From Petrosia ficiformis (taxonomy: Eukaryota; Porifera; Demospongiae; Haplosclerida; Petrosiidae), in the NCBI GenBank assembly GCA_947044365.1, contig OX345636.1, forward strand, positions 13,597,309 to 13,661,308: a stretch of DNA of 64,000 nt, read 5' to 3'. The notes beneath the pieces were generated by a model. It was not told where the DNA came from. It saw only the letters and a list, made by a program, of their open reading frames with translations, and searched no databases. Every line of letters starts with the position of its first letter. Positions within the stretch are counted from its first letter, which is position 1. The position numbers were made by a program, and so were the translations under genes. Positions 1 through 8,058 of this stretch are shown piece after piece.

Positions 1-113
1 TTGGTATAGATGGGATTTTGCTAATTTTACAAATTTAAGATGGAGGCTTTAAGATTAAATTGGCTGTTTCACTAGTAATAACTATAAAAATAATGTACCT
101 TCTGTTATTCCAG

Positions 114-262
114 AATGTCATCACTGTGATCAATGTGTTATCAGCTTCAACAACAGAACCATAAAGTACATGTACATACTGGACACACCCTGTTAATAGT
201 TGCACGAGAAGATGAAACTCTCACTGAGTCATAAAAGACAGCACCTTATAGAATACAGAATA
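114..262 (+). pseudogene. Decayed NQY-family terminal exon (relic 1)
   Basis: It follows the polypyrimidine and acceptor sequence (TGTACCTTCTGTTATTCCAG) that precedes the intact terminal exons of the family at 19981, 40828 and 51450. The reading frame still shows TYWTHPV followed by an arginine-rich turn and VIKDS, matching the VPNCxYW-xHPxT-GES core, but stop codons interrupt it and the NQY part is missing. The same decayed form recurs at 21944, so decay probably preceded the copying of this block. I see no function left. The 110 bases before it are the end of an intron similar to those of the other copies. Confidence 0.5.
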
Positions 263-734
263 ATTAAATTAAAATGCATGTATATTTACTAATAATATAC
301 AAATTGCAGATTGGAATTGGTATATATGTGTATATCACCAAACATGTAACGGTAATGCAATTTAATTTGCCTTATCCTGTCTGATGTGGGTGTACGAAGA
401 AGTAAAATGAATTCTTTTAATTAAATGATTTTAGGTGTCCAAACCTTCTTTGTGCATCTATTCCAGCATATTTTGGTACAGGTATGTTTATGATGTACAT
501 GTAATAACAACCTGTATGACTAATTAATTAAATGCATTCTTGCAACTGTACTACATTACACATTATATTGTAGTGTAAGTGTATCTAGAAACTGTATTTA
601 GGTTTGGTTAACTAGGTGTATTCATACTGAAGGATTTGTTGACAATTTTATTTCAAATGTCTTATTTTAAAGAAAAAAAAGAAAAGAAAAAAGAAAAATT
701 ACCAGTCATTTTAATTCTTTCAATTACTTTACAG

Positions 735-789
735 CAATCTTTATCAGGTGGTATTGTTCTGACTAATGAAAAACAAATCCTTCAGCATG
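735..789 (+). CDS. Internal exon, phase 0 to 1, unknown small gene (NQY-type second exon)
   Basis: A 55-nt exon lies between a TTACTTTACAG acceptor and a G|GTAAAAC donor. It encodes QSLSGGIVLTNEKQILQH and ends in phase 1, which is the phase expected by the NQY terminal exons and by exon 3 of the gene at 2336. An equally open copy sits at 22395-22449 with three amino-acid changes (TN to SS, Q to P) and identical junctions. Both copies lie just downstream of a decayed terminal exon, so the whole block was duplicated. The first exon of this gene was not found. The product is not recognised. The surrounding longer open frame (636-884) reads through both splice sites and is probably incidental. 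Confidence 0.45.
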
Positions 790-970
790 GTAAAACTATT
801 AAAACAAAAGCCCCAGTACCTTCAAAAAAGGCTAGCAGCAAGTTTACAACTGTTTTGGTAACCTTGCCTCACATAGAAAATTAAAACTATTTGTATAAAT
901 TAATCACACACTGTGTTAGTAAAATGTACCTGGTTGCCCAGCAACAGAAAAGAATCTAAACAAAGCAGAG

Positions 971-1114
971 TATAAATAGCCCATATGTGGTCAGTCTGCT
1001 AGCTCTCAAAGCAACAGATGTGTTACTATTTTTTTGCAACTAAATTTGTTCAACTGAAGTATTTTGCTTTTCTCTCACGTAGTGATTGCACTATTACTAT
1101 ACTGCAACAGAAAG
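971..1114 (+). promoter_or_regulatory. TATA box and possible non-coding first exon
   Basis: TATAAATAG at 971-979 is a good TATA element in a more mixed-composition stretch. A candidate transcript would start near 1000-1010 and end at the donor AAAG|GTGAGT at 1114/1115 without containing a useful ATG. It could serve the gene whose first coding exon is at 2306-2351. A similar CAGAAAG|GT junction closes a comparable stretch at 24780-24854. The transcription start and the link to the next gene are inference. Confidence 0.35.
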
Positions 1115-1283
1115 GTGAGTTACTTCATTATTAAAACATGTTGCAATTACTTTATAACTTGTATACAAAGTAATATACATTATTTATATATTATCTGCAT
1201 AATTATCTGTGTGAATGAATAATTTACAGCTATACAAATGATATAAAGTTCATATCAATTCTTATAAATAACTATTCTGAATA

Positions 1284-1443
1284 CACTGGAACCCCTGTAT
1301 TCCAGAGACTCTTGGGACAAATATAAGTGTCCTGATTACATGGGTGTCCTCATTTTAGGGGTGAATTTATATTATAAAGCACAGGTTGGGACATTTGTAA
1401 GTGTCCTTAATACAGGGGTGTTCTCAATAGAGGGGTTTCACTG
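1284..1443. mobile_element. 160-bp MITE with CACTGGAACCCC termini
   Basis: The ends CACTGGAACCCC and GGGGTTTCACTG form a terminal inverted repeat flanked by TA on both sides, as expected for a Tc1/mariner-like target site. Inner sequence alternates GTGTCC and GGGACA words that fold back. It has no coding capacity. Its termini resemble the CAGTGAAACC elements at 44813 and 56013. Confidence 0.5.
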
Positions 1444-1758
1444 TAAAATGTTTCATTTTAAATTTTTGTTAACTTGATTATGAGGCTCTTCCAGTACTCT
1501 TCATCATTATCATTCTTTATAAGAAACTGAGCTATTGTATTGAAAATAGATAAAAACACTTCAAAATTAACAGAGAAGCTTTCATTAGCATTTAAAAGTT
1601 GAAATTTGAATGTAGTCCTTCAACATTTAAATGTAATCCTCCTGTAGCATAAAGAAACAAAATGATTTAGGTATCTGGGGAGGCGGCACACAGCTGCACA
1701 CTTTTAGTTTAAGACAGTTCATAAAGTAAACAGATGTGGTTTACTTAACTCCTTGAAA

Positions 1759-1938
1759 ACTATGATGATAAGATGATAAGTTGTGCTTGATGATATTACA
1801 TGCATCCTTAAACCAACAAACCTACTGCCATTACAGACTGATATGCTAATGTAACTATGATGATAAGATGATAAGTTGTGCTTGATGATATTACATGCAT
1901 CCTTAAACCAACAAACCTACTGCTATTACAGACTGATC
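1759..1938. repeat. Two tandem copies of a 95-bp unit
   Basis: ACTATGATGATAAGATGATA begins at about 1759 and again at about 1854. The two units are nearly identical through the words CCTTAAACCAACAAACC and TTACAGACTGAT. No gene is seen here. The preceding stretch 1444-1758 holds nothing I can identify. Confidence 0.7.
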
Positions 1939-1954
1939 AGATCATAAGTATACA

Positions 1955-2067
1955 TTATAACGCATCTATGAGTGCTATATCAGATTTATAATCACCTCAC
2001 TCTTAGGCCTATGGCCCTCATGCTCACTGATTATAAATCTGATATAGCATGAGTAAGTGTGTTATAA
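1955..2067. repeat. Long palindrome with GC-rich loop
   Basis: The stem GCTATATCAGATTTATAATCA (1974-1994) pairs with its complement at 2028-2048 around a loop containing CACCTCACTCTTAGGCC and TATGGCCCTCATG. Weaker pairing extends outward to TTATAAC and GTTATAA. The same palindrome, in another orientation and context, occurs at 35050-35162. It sits directly before the duplicated gene block. Confidence 0.65.
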
Positions 2068-2335
2068 ATTTCTCGAAAGACAAAACTTTTGTTGATGTCT
2101 GTTGCTGCTACTACTTTTCTGTCTTCACCTTGGTAAGCATTGTTTTCTTGTAGTCTGTGTCGACGGTAGGGTTTATATCTGATCACAGGGTGCTATATCT
2201 GATTTATAAATTTGTGGTTTATTTTGCTGTTTTGCTGTATCAGGATGTATGTAATCTGTATTATAATTATAGTTAGTTATAGTTATAATTAATATCTAAT
2301 TCCAGATTATTCTCAACCTGTTTCAAACTACTAAG

Positions 2336-4922
2336 ATGCCTTCTTTCAATGGTATGAGACATATTTTATAATAAATAATATCTTTGTCATCATTTGCGTC
2401 ACAATTATGATCATAGATTAGTGATGTACCGATAATCGTATTGGTAGTTGGTATCAGTCATTATCAGCCATTATTTAATAGTATCAGTATTGATTAGTTT
2501 TGAGTGATATAACTGATATTGTAATAAGTGTACTGAGCCCTGGTTTTCATACACTACTGCGTTCTGTATGAAACTATAGTTATTGACCCATCTTCTGTTT
2601 ACATTAAAATGAGAAAATGATTATAGAATGGGCAGTTTGTTGAAACCACATACACATAAGTCCAGTGATATATAAATGAAGTTATTGTATAAACGTGCGA
2701 ATACCTATCAGGTGTTTATTTTATCAATAGCTAAGATGCTACAGAAACACACCATTTCTGTATTTATGTAAACAGTCACAAATATATTGGTCAATGTCAT
2801 GTAAACACTATGATAACACAGGTGGTATTATACGCTTTTAATAATCAAGTCCACAAGACAAACAATCTCTTTCCATGAAACAAAATGCCATAAGCAGAAC
2901 CAGAACCACTGACTTTGCTATCAAGAGGCAGGCCCAAGCTCTAACCACTACATCACACTGCCTCCTCAGTATCAATCTGTGGACTTTTTGGTGGGAATAA
3001 TTCAATCATTCTCAGGGCCTATTAATTTCCTTTAAAGCTTTTCAATACCCTTAAGTTATTTCATTGAAAGAATCAGAAACAACAAGGTAGATATAATATT
3101 GGATCTGTAGGCAGACATCTTATCGATATCAGATAATTAGAATATCGGTATAATTCAATATTAGTAAATCGGTAGTTATTACTATTGCACACAAAACCAC
3201 AAAACATCAACCTGTGTTATTATACATGTGTATGTACAGACAGGAGCCCATAATGACGTTGACCAGAAGCGTAAGAGTAGGAGCGGCAAACGACCACGCA
3301 TTTAATTGAATTGGTCAAATTGTCTGCCCGTCTGTTACTATTTTTAGAACCCACGTGTACATGCCTTCATTAAATACGGCGTCTACACCTCAACGATCTC
3401 CAAGGCTGGCTATGAAACGAACACGTCTGGAGGCAGAAATGGAGTCACCTACTATCAGGAAAGTGAGAGCATGCTTTGGGAGAAGCCGAGAAATAACTGT
3501 TTAGTCCTATTCAAGTGTGTTTGACATCATTGCCTTCTGTCATTAAGTGAAGGCTTCCTACTATTTTGTCAATGGCTTCACTAGGAACATCTTCATAGTC
3601 TACACAAGCCAGAATATCGCTCAATTCCTTTCTCTGTCTTACAAGCAACTTAGTCAATGTAGTATATAGTAGCTGTTCATTTTCTAAAAGCTATATTTAA
3701 CGAATGCTTATACACGTGGGTTCTAAAAATAGTAACAGACAGTTAGACAGATAGTTTGACCAATTTAATTAAATGCATGGTCGTTTACCACTCCTACTCT
3801 TATGCTTTCTGTCATTATGGGCTCCTGGTACAGATTATAACATGAAGATAGTGCTGGTAATATGTATGATGGCAGTACTCATTATACTTTACAAATATTG
3901 ATATTTTATATGTACAGGTTATAACATGAAGATAGTGCTGGTAATATGTATGATGGCAGTACTCATTATACTTTACAAATATTATTATTATTGATGTATA
4001 GGTTATAACATGAAGATAGTGCTAGTACTATGTATGATGGCAGTGCTCATTTTACTGTACAATAACGGTCAGGAAGATTACATCACTGTAAACCAAATGA
4101 TAGCTTTGTTACTAGGTATGATTATTATATTAACAGTATATTTTATGTATAATAATAGTCAGGAGGATTACCCCTAACTGGATATGTCATGTGTTTATGC
4201 ATGCGATATACATGTGATATTGTAGTATAATACCTAATGTTCATCCCCATGTACAGCCGGATTTGCAACTGAATGCATGTGATATACATGTGATATTGTG
4301 CATTGACTAGTATAATATCTACCTATACTAATTGATATTTTGATTCTTAGGTATGATTGTTACATTACTGGCAATCAGGGTATCATTGTACACTTACAAT
4401 CAGTCAATCAACAAGAAGATAGCATTTATGATTGTTATATTATCACTGATCATTGCTAACAGTCAGGATTTAAGGTTAGGTTTCGTACTATAGTCTGTTC
4501 ATATTCACAATGACCTCAAAAATAGATGAGATGACTTTATATGTAATATAGTGTATAGTTTAATATCATAAGGGTAATACATGATTATACTGTAACTCAA
4601 TAACTTACATGTACTATAATGTATAGTTCAATGTCATAACGTTAACACATGATTGTACTGTTGAAATTTCGACATACACAAAAAAAGAATAGGAAGGATA
4701 ATTATATGTTAATGGTGCAGGTAAAAAGATTGTTGCTCCTTACACACTAAAGTTATGAACAGTTTTCTGAGGTGATTGTGAACGTGAATAATCTATCATT
4801 ATACTAACACATTATTATATATTAATAGTTCAGAAGAGCACTACACACATCCTATTGAGGCCCAGGATGATGGTACTAATGGATTGTTAATAATTCCTAA
4901 ACCACCCAAGAGACATTATTAA
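2336..4922 (+). CDS. Spliced gene for a ~115-residue hydrophobic protein, copy 1
   Basis: Proposed coding exons are 2336-2351 (MPSFN plus one base), 4002-4115, 4351-4474 and 4829-4922. All have GT-AG borders, and phases run 1, 1, 2 without a stop. The product would begin MPSFNGYNMKIVLVLCMMAV, reach YNNGQEDY, pass a second hydrophobic run (MIALLLGMIVTLL), then a third (MIVILSLIIANSQDL), and end in the polar tail PKPPKRHY. Three hydrophobic segments suggest a membrane or secreted protein; no family is recognised. Copy 2 keeps identical exon lengths and phases. The two copies differ only silently in the last exon, and mostly silently or conservatively in the second coding exon. A 587-bp transposon lies at an extra acceptor upstream of exon 2. 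If exon 2 is not spliced at 4115, its frame closes after NNSQEDYP at 4177. Confidence 0.55.
2420..3185. mobile_element. hAT-like non-autonomous repeat (TAGTGATGTACCGATA end)
   Basis: The left end TAGTGATGTACCGATA resembles the TAGKGATGTG ends of the proven 8-bp-target elements at 24174 and 62825. The right side ends in imperfectly matching AATCGGTAGTTATTACTA. Internally it contains ATCAG/CTGAT-rich sequence and the tRNA-like segment at 2891-2964. Copy 2 of the segmental duplication has the same element at 8148-8905. No transposase frame is visible. It fills most of the first intron of the gene above. Confidence 0.45.
2891..2964 (-). ncRNA. tRNA-like SINE segment
   Basis: On the minus strand GATGTAGTGGTTAGAGC resembles a pol III A box, and GTGGTTCTGGTTC follows about 45 nt later as a poor B box. 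No matching acceptor stem is seen, so this is more likely SINE-derived than a working tRNA gene. An equivalent copy is at 8612-8686. Confidence 0.35.
3241..3827. mobile_element. 587-bp CAGGAGC transposon, 7-bp target duplication
   Basis: Terminal inverted repeats of roughly 130 bp begin CAGGAGCCCATAATGAC and end GTCATTATGGGCTCCTG. The direct repeat GTACAGA at 3234-3240 and 3828-3834 is the target duplication. The target is a splice-acceptor-like TGTACAGATTATAAC, the start of the first 84-bp exon unit. Copy 2 has the same insertion at 9083-9607. Near the left end a plus-strand frame reads MKRTRLEAEMESPTIRK before GTGAG. The superfamily is not assigned; the 7-bp duplication is unlike hAT (8) or Mutator (9). 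Confidence 0.8.
3523..3702 (-). pseudogene. Transposon-internal coding remnant (VRQRK frame)
   Basis: The minus strand inside the 587-bp element stays open for about 58 codons: LLENEQLLYTTLTKLLVRQR, then KELSDILACVDYEDV, then EAIDKIVGSLH, ending at a stop. The related fragment at 63497-63715 on the same strand reads VKQRKALRKHLSSL and ERAVNKVKKRLH, with the same spacing of V-K/R-QRK-L and the I/V-K-V/I region. This suggests the C-terminal helical part of an element-encoded protein. It is interrupted by a deletion in the duplicate element at 9083. Function unknown. Confidence 0.4.
3833..4085. repeat. Three 84-bp units repeating the start of an exon
   Basis: Units start at 3833, 3917 and 4001. 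Each begins with an AG acceptor followed by TTATAACATGAAGATAGTGC and ends near CTTTACAAATATT. Only the last unit opens into the long coding exon; entry at either of the first two meets a stop. They therefore act at most as extra splice acceptors or as a minisatellite that arose from the exon. Confidence 0.75.
4488..4795. repeat. Intron-resident repeat R2
   Basis: This stretch from GTCTGTTCATATTCACAATG to GTGAACGTGAATAA lies in the last intron of the hydrophobic-protein gene. It recurs at 10318-10622 (duplicate gene) and at 37893-38137, there just upstream of an NQY terminal exon. A partial copy is at 16429-16500. It has no coding signal. Confidence 0.65.
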
Positions 4923-5126
4923 ACAACTGCTATATATACACCACACACTCACAAACTCATACTGTTATATAATATTTGTTTACTTTTTGTATTGTTGATT
5001 GCTCCACACCACCAGACATTAAATATTAATTTCATTGTTGTTACTGTCATACTTGTACCTCATGCAATTGTGATTGCATTAAATTTTCACATGAAATTAT
5101 CTTTTGTATTTAAAACAACAATAATT

Positions 5127-5132
5127 AATAAA
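5127..5132 (+). terminator. AATAAA polyadenylation signal candidate
   Basis: AATAAA lies about 205 bases after the stop codon of the upstream gene. In sequence this AT-rich such hexamers are common, so this is only positional support. Confidence 0.25.
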
Positions 5133-5285
5133 CTAATTATACAAATTATCATTATTTTCTGAAGTTATGGTCAGTCTCTCTTTTAATTACGTGATAATGT
5201 CTATCCCAAATACATTACATGATTAGTGTGTCATGATGTTTACATGTATTATTTGTTTGTTAAATTATTCAACATTATAATTACA

Positions 5286-5351
5286 GAGCTTCTAATTTGG
5301 CACTGCACAGTTCTCTCGTTGGGCCAGTGGCACAGTTAACTATGATTCTAC
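5286..5351 (+). pseudogene. Truncated hydrophobic terminal exon (copy of 11111-11254)
   Basis: After an ATTACAG acceptor the frame reads RASNLALHSSLVGPVAQL, matching RASYLALHSSLFGPVAQL of the intact copy at 11111-11254. The 5' 46 bases are deleted and the 3' part is cut off by the 5352-6108 insertion. After the insertion the homologous end resumes at about 6109. Confidence 0.55.
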
Positions 5352-5405
5352 CATGACTAGATTGAATTGACCAATCAGATTGCTTATAATGAGGTTTCTA
5401 AATGT

Positions 5406-5445
5406 GTTATCAAACCTCCCGGTCTTTACCGGGAGGTTTGATAAC
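5406..5445. repeat. Perfect hairpin
   Basis: GTTATCAAACCTCCCGGT and its exact complement are separated by four bases. A third, partial copy of one arm (TTATTAAACCTCCCAGTAAA) follows at 5449-5468. Confidence 0.8.
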
Positions 5446-5998
5446 ATGTTATTAAACCTCCCAGTAAAATTTTCCCGTCATTGATTGAAATGAAATTTAA
5501 GTTACATAGTTGTCAATTCCTTTATAATACTTCATAAATAATAATTATATATAATAATTGACATAAAACAACAATCATGATGACTATATATATACAACTG
5601 TAGCTATAATTATTAGCTGTAATTCATAGTGATGCATGTTCTTTTTGAAAATCTGACACCAATTTGTATGCTTGTGATTGAGGTCTTTCAGACCTCTATT
5701 GCTTCTTCTTGTATGAGATTCCAAAAGAGTTGGGTGGGGCTGTTCTTGCAGCGCTAGCTTCTTGATAGCGATCGCTCGCTGGAAGACCACACCTTATACT
5801 GGAGTAGAGGAGGAGCCGGAAGTCTGCCACATGTAGAGCTCTTTTTGTCATTTGCGATTCAACTGTTGATTAGTTACTTGTCTAAAGAGTCACAGAAACC
5901 CACACTATATCCATAGGTTAGTGAAATTATGTATACTGTTGCCACGCGCAAAGATTTGCTTAGTTACTGTATTTCGCGCGCGTTTCATGGTAGAAGAC

Positions 5999-6099
5999 GG
6001 TTATACACCTCGGTACGGTTTCTACTGATTTATCAAACCTCGTGCCTTCGGCCCTCGGTTTGATAAATCCAGTAGAAACCTTTACCTCGGTGTATAACC
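5999..6099. repeat. 101-bp palindrome with CCTTCGGCC loop
   Basis: The arms GGTTATACACCTCGGTACGG and TTTCTACTGATTTATCAAACC pair with the right half around a loop reading CTCGTGCCTTCGGCCCTC. It belongs with the other loop-conserved palindromes at 1955, 26246 and 35050. Confidence 0.75.
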
Positions 6100-6369
6100 T
6101 ATACTTATATTGTCAGCAACAGCATTAAATCATAGTTAATTGGCTCAAGATGTATTCTCAATGGGGCACACACTAACCATTTTTGAGCCAATTTGGCCCA
6201 AGCTTCAAAAGTTATCAAACCCTCTGGCTAGGGATATATGGCAAATAATCAAGTTAATGTATGTGCATGTATATACCTGTACATGTAGCTCAAAGAAAAG
6301 CTTCTTCTATTTTGAGAACCATTTAGGAAGAGGAACTGAGATCTCAAGGTCACTTAAAAAAGCAAGAAT

Positions 6370-6615
6370 GTGAAACACTATTAAAGGCCTTAGACAAATC
6401 GAGGAAAAAAAAACAACAGCTGTAGAGACTCTTTTGTCTGCTATTTTTGCCAGTCATTGGTAATCCTGAGTAGAACTACCAGGACGAAAACTAAACTTAT
6501 AATTTGACAACAGGGAATTGACCTCAACATATTTAAATAAACCATTATGAACAACTCTTTCAAGACATTTCGATAAAAGAGAGAGAAGAGAGATCAATCT
6601 GCACCAGGTAGTGGG
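6370..6615 (-). pseudogene. LINE reverse-transcriptase relic, copy 1
   Basis: On the minus strand the fragments RLISLLSLLSKCLERVVHN, then FRPGSSTQDY, then DLSKAF appear in the order found in non-LTR reverse transcriptases (NYRPISLL, FRPxxST, DxSKAFD). Frames shift between them and an A-rich run disrupts the catalytic motif A region. It is a decayed fragment of a Jockey/CR1-like LINE without endonuclease. The parallel relic is at 11390-11770. Confidence 0.7.
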
Positions 6616-7257
6616 GGAAGAGATTCACACTCACAAGAGTCTGCAACTGAAGGATCAGTGATAATTAGAAGCATTTAAATTCCACAAGTATATTCCATGG
6701 CTAATTAGTAGTATACAGCATACCAGAACGTTCACTGCATGCATTCTGTATTCAGCAAGACTGTAACTGGATCGAAAATGCTAACACAAATCGAAATTGC
6801 TAATAAACAGTATTCCGGAAGGATCAGATTTTCAGGGGGATCAGATTCGCTGTGACACCGGATTATCGATTCAATTTTTGAGGGGTGTGTTCAAACTTTT
6901 TGCTAGTGCTGTATGCATACATGTACCTAGAAGAAATTAACCAATCAGATTGTCCAAAAACGGGTTAATAGTGTTGTTTATATCAGAGCACAGCTTTATG
7001 CGTACGTTATATTGTTACACCCACACTTTAATTGAAGTGAAACATAATTAAAATTAATTATTAATAAATAATTGAGGTTAGTTATAAATACCATGGGAAT
7101 TTGTAAAGATGAAATCCTCTCTGTCCATGAATCTACAATTATCATATGACAACTAATCATGATAAGGAACTTGTCACCTTGATAGGGTATCCAGGTAAGG
7201 TAGCACAAATTGGCTTTGTGTACAATTAAAATGAATTTAGGAATTAATAACATGAAT

Positions 7258-7695
7258 GGGAAAAGTTCCAGTATTGGGATGTGACTTAGGTTGGCATAGA
7301 GACAAGTTCCTGTTGGAAGTGACTTAGGTTGATATAATAGGGACCAAGTTCCTGTTGATACAGTATTAGGTCATTTTGTTCAATGGGACAAGTTCTTGTT
7401 GATACATGTGACTTAGGTTGGGATATTAGGGACAAGTTCCTGTTGGAAGTGACTTAGGTTGGCATATTAGTAGAATGGGACAAGTTCCCAGTACTATGAT
7501 GTGACTTAGGTTGGGATATTAGGGGACAAGTTCTTTATTATGATGGTCTTAGGTTGGCATATTAGTTAAATGGAACAAGTTCCCAGTATTATGATGTGAC
7601 TAAGGTTGCCATATTAGGGACAAGTTCCTGTTGATATAGTATAATGATGTGACTTATATTGGCATATCAGTTCAATGGGACAAGTTCCTATTTCC
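7258..7695. repeat. Degenerate minisatellite
   Basis: Variants of GACAAGTTCCTGTTG and GTGACTTAGGTTGGCATATTAG alternate about seven or more times with uneven spacing. It fills the gap between the two segmental copies. No coding signal is seen. Confidence 0.75.
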
Positions 7696-8058
7696 TGTAG
7701 TGGAATATGACTAATTTGTCCATTATGAGAATTTACTATCTGTAAACGACACTGAGCTGGAATGTGTTATAATTAATATATTTCCCGAAAGACAAAACCT
7801 CTGTTGCTTCTATCTTTCTGTCTTTACTTTGGAGAAGGTAAGCATTGTTTTCTTGTAGTCTGTGTCGATGGCAGGTTATATATCTGACCACAGGCTGCTA
7901 TATCTGATTAATAAACCTGTTATTTACTTTCATGTTTCGCTGTATCGGGATGCTATAGCCTGTAATCTGTTGATATTGTAACTGTTATATTAATCACCAT
8001 TAACTACAATTACTATCTAATTCCAGATCATTCTCATTACCTGTTTCAAACTACTAAG

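Larger units (their letters stand above)
5352..6108. mobile_element. 757-bp insertion unique to copy 1, with two hairpins
   Basis: Copy 2 of the duplication is continuous here (TTATGATTATATTGTCAG at about 11214), so this is an insertion in copy 1. It contains a perfect hairpin at 5406-5445 (GTTATCAAACCTCCCGGT arms) and a 101-bp palindrome at 5999-6099. It also has a CpG-rich stretch near 5755-5995 with SCGGAAG-type words. A minus-strand open frame at 5584-5790 (68 codons) includes QPHPTLLESHTRRSNRGLKD and is not recognised. No clean target duplication is visible. Confidence 0.55.
2058..7142. repeat. Segmental duplication, copy 1
   Basis: This block is repeated in direct orientation at 7760-12283. 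Both begin near CGAAAGACAAAAC and end near CTCTGTCCATG. Copy 1 carries an extra insertion of about 757 bp (5352-6108) that copy 2 lacks, and it lacks about 120 bp that copy 2 has at about 8907-9025. Both copies carry the same transposon at the same 7-bp target duplication, so that insertion is older than the duplication. The block holds a small gene, a hAT-like repeat with a SINE, an exon fragment and a LINE relic. Confidence 0.85.

Noticed and set aside
4351..4474. Alternative frame of this exon reading YDCYITGNQGIIVHLQ
   Set aside because: Two silent differences between copies fit this frame, but it contains a stop before the donor and does not join the flanking exons. The hydrophobic frame keeps phase across all junctions.
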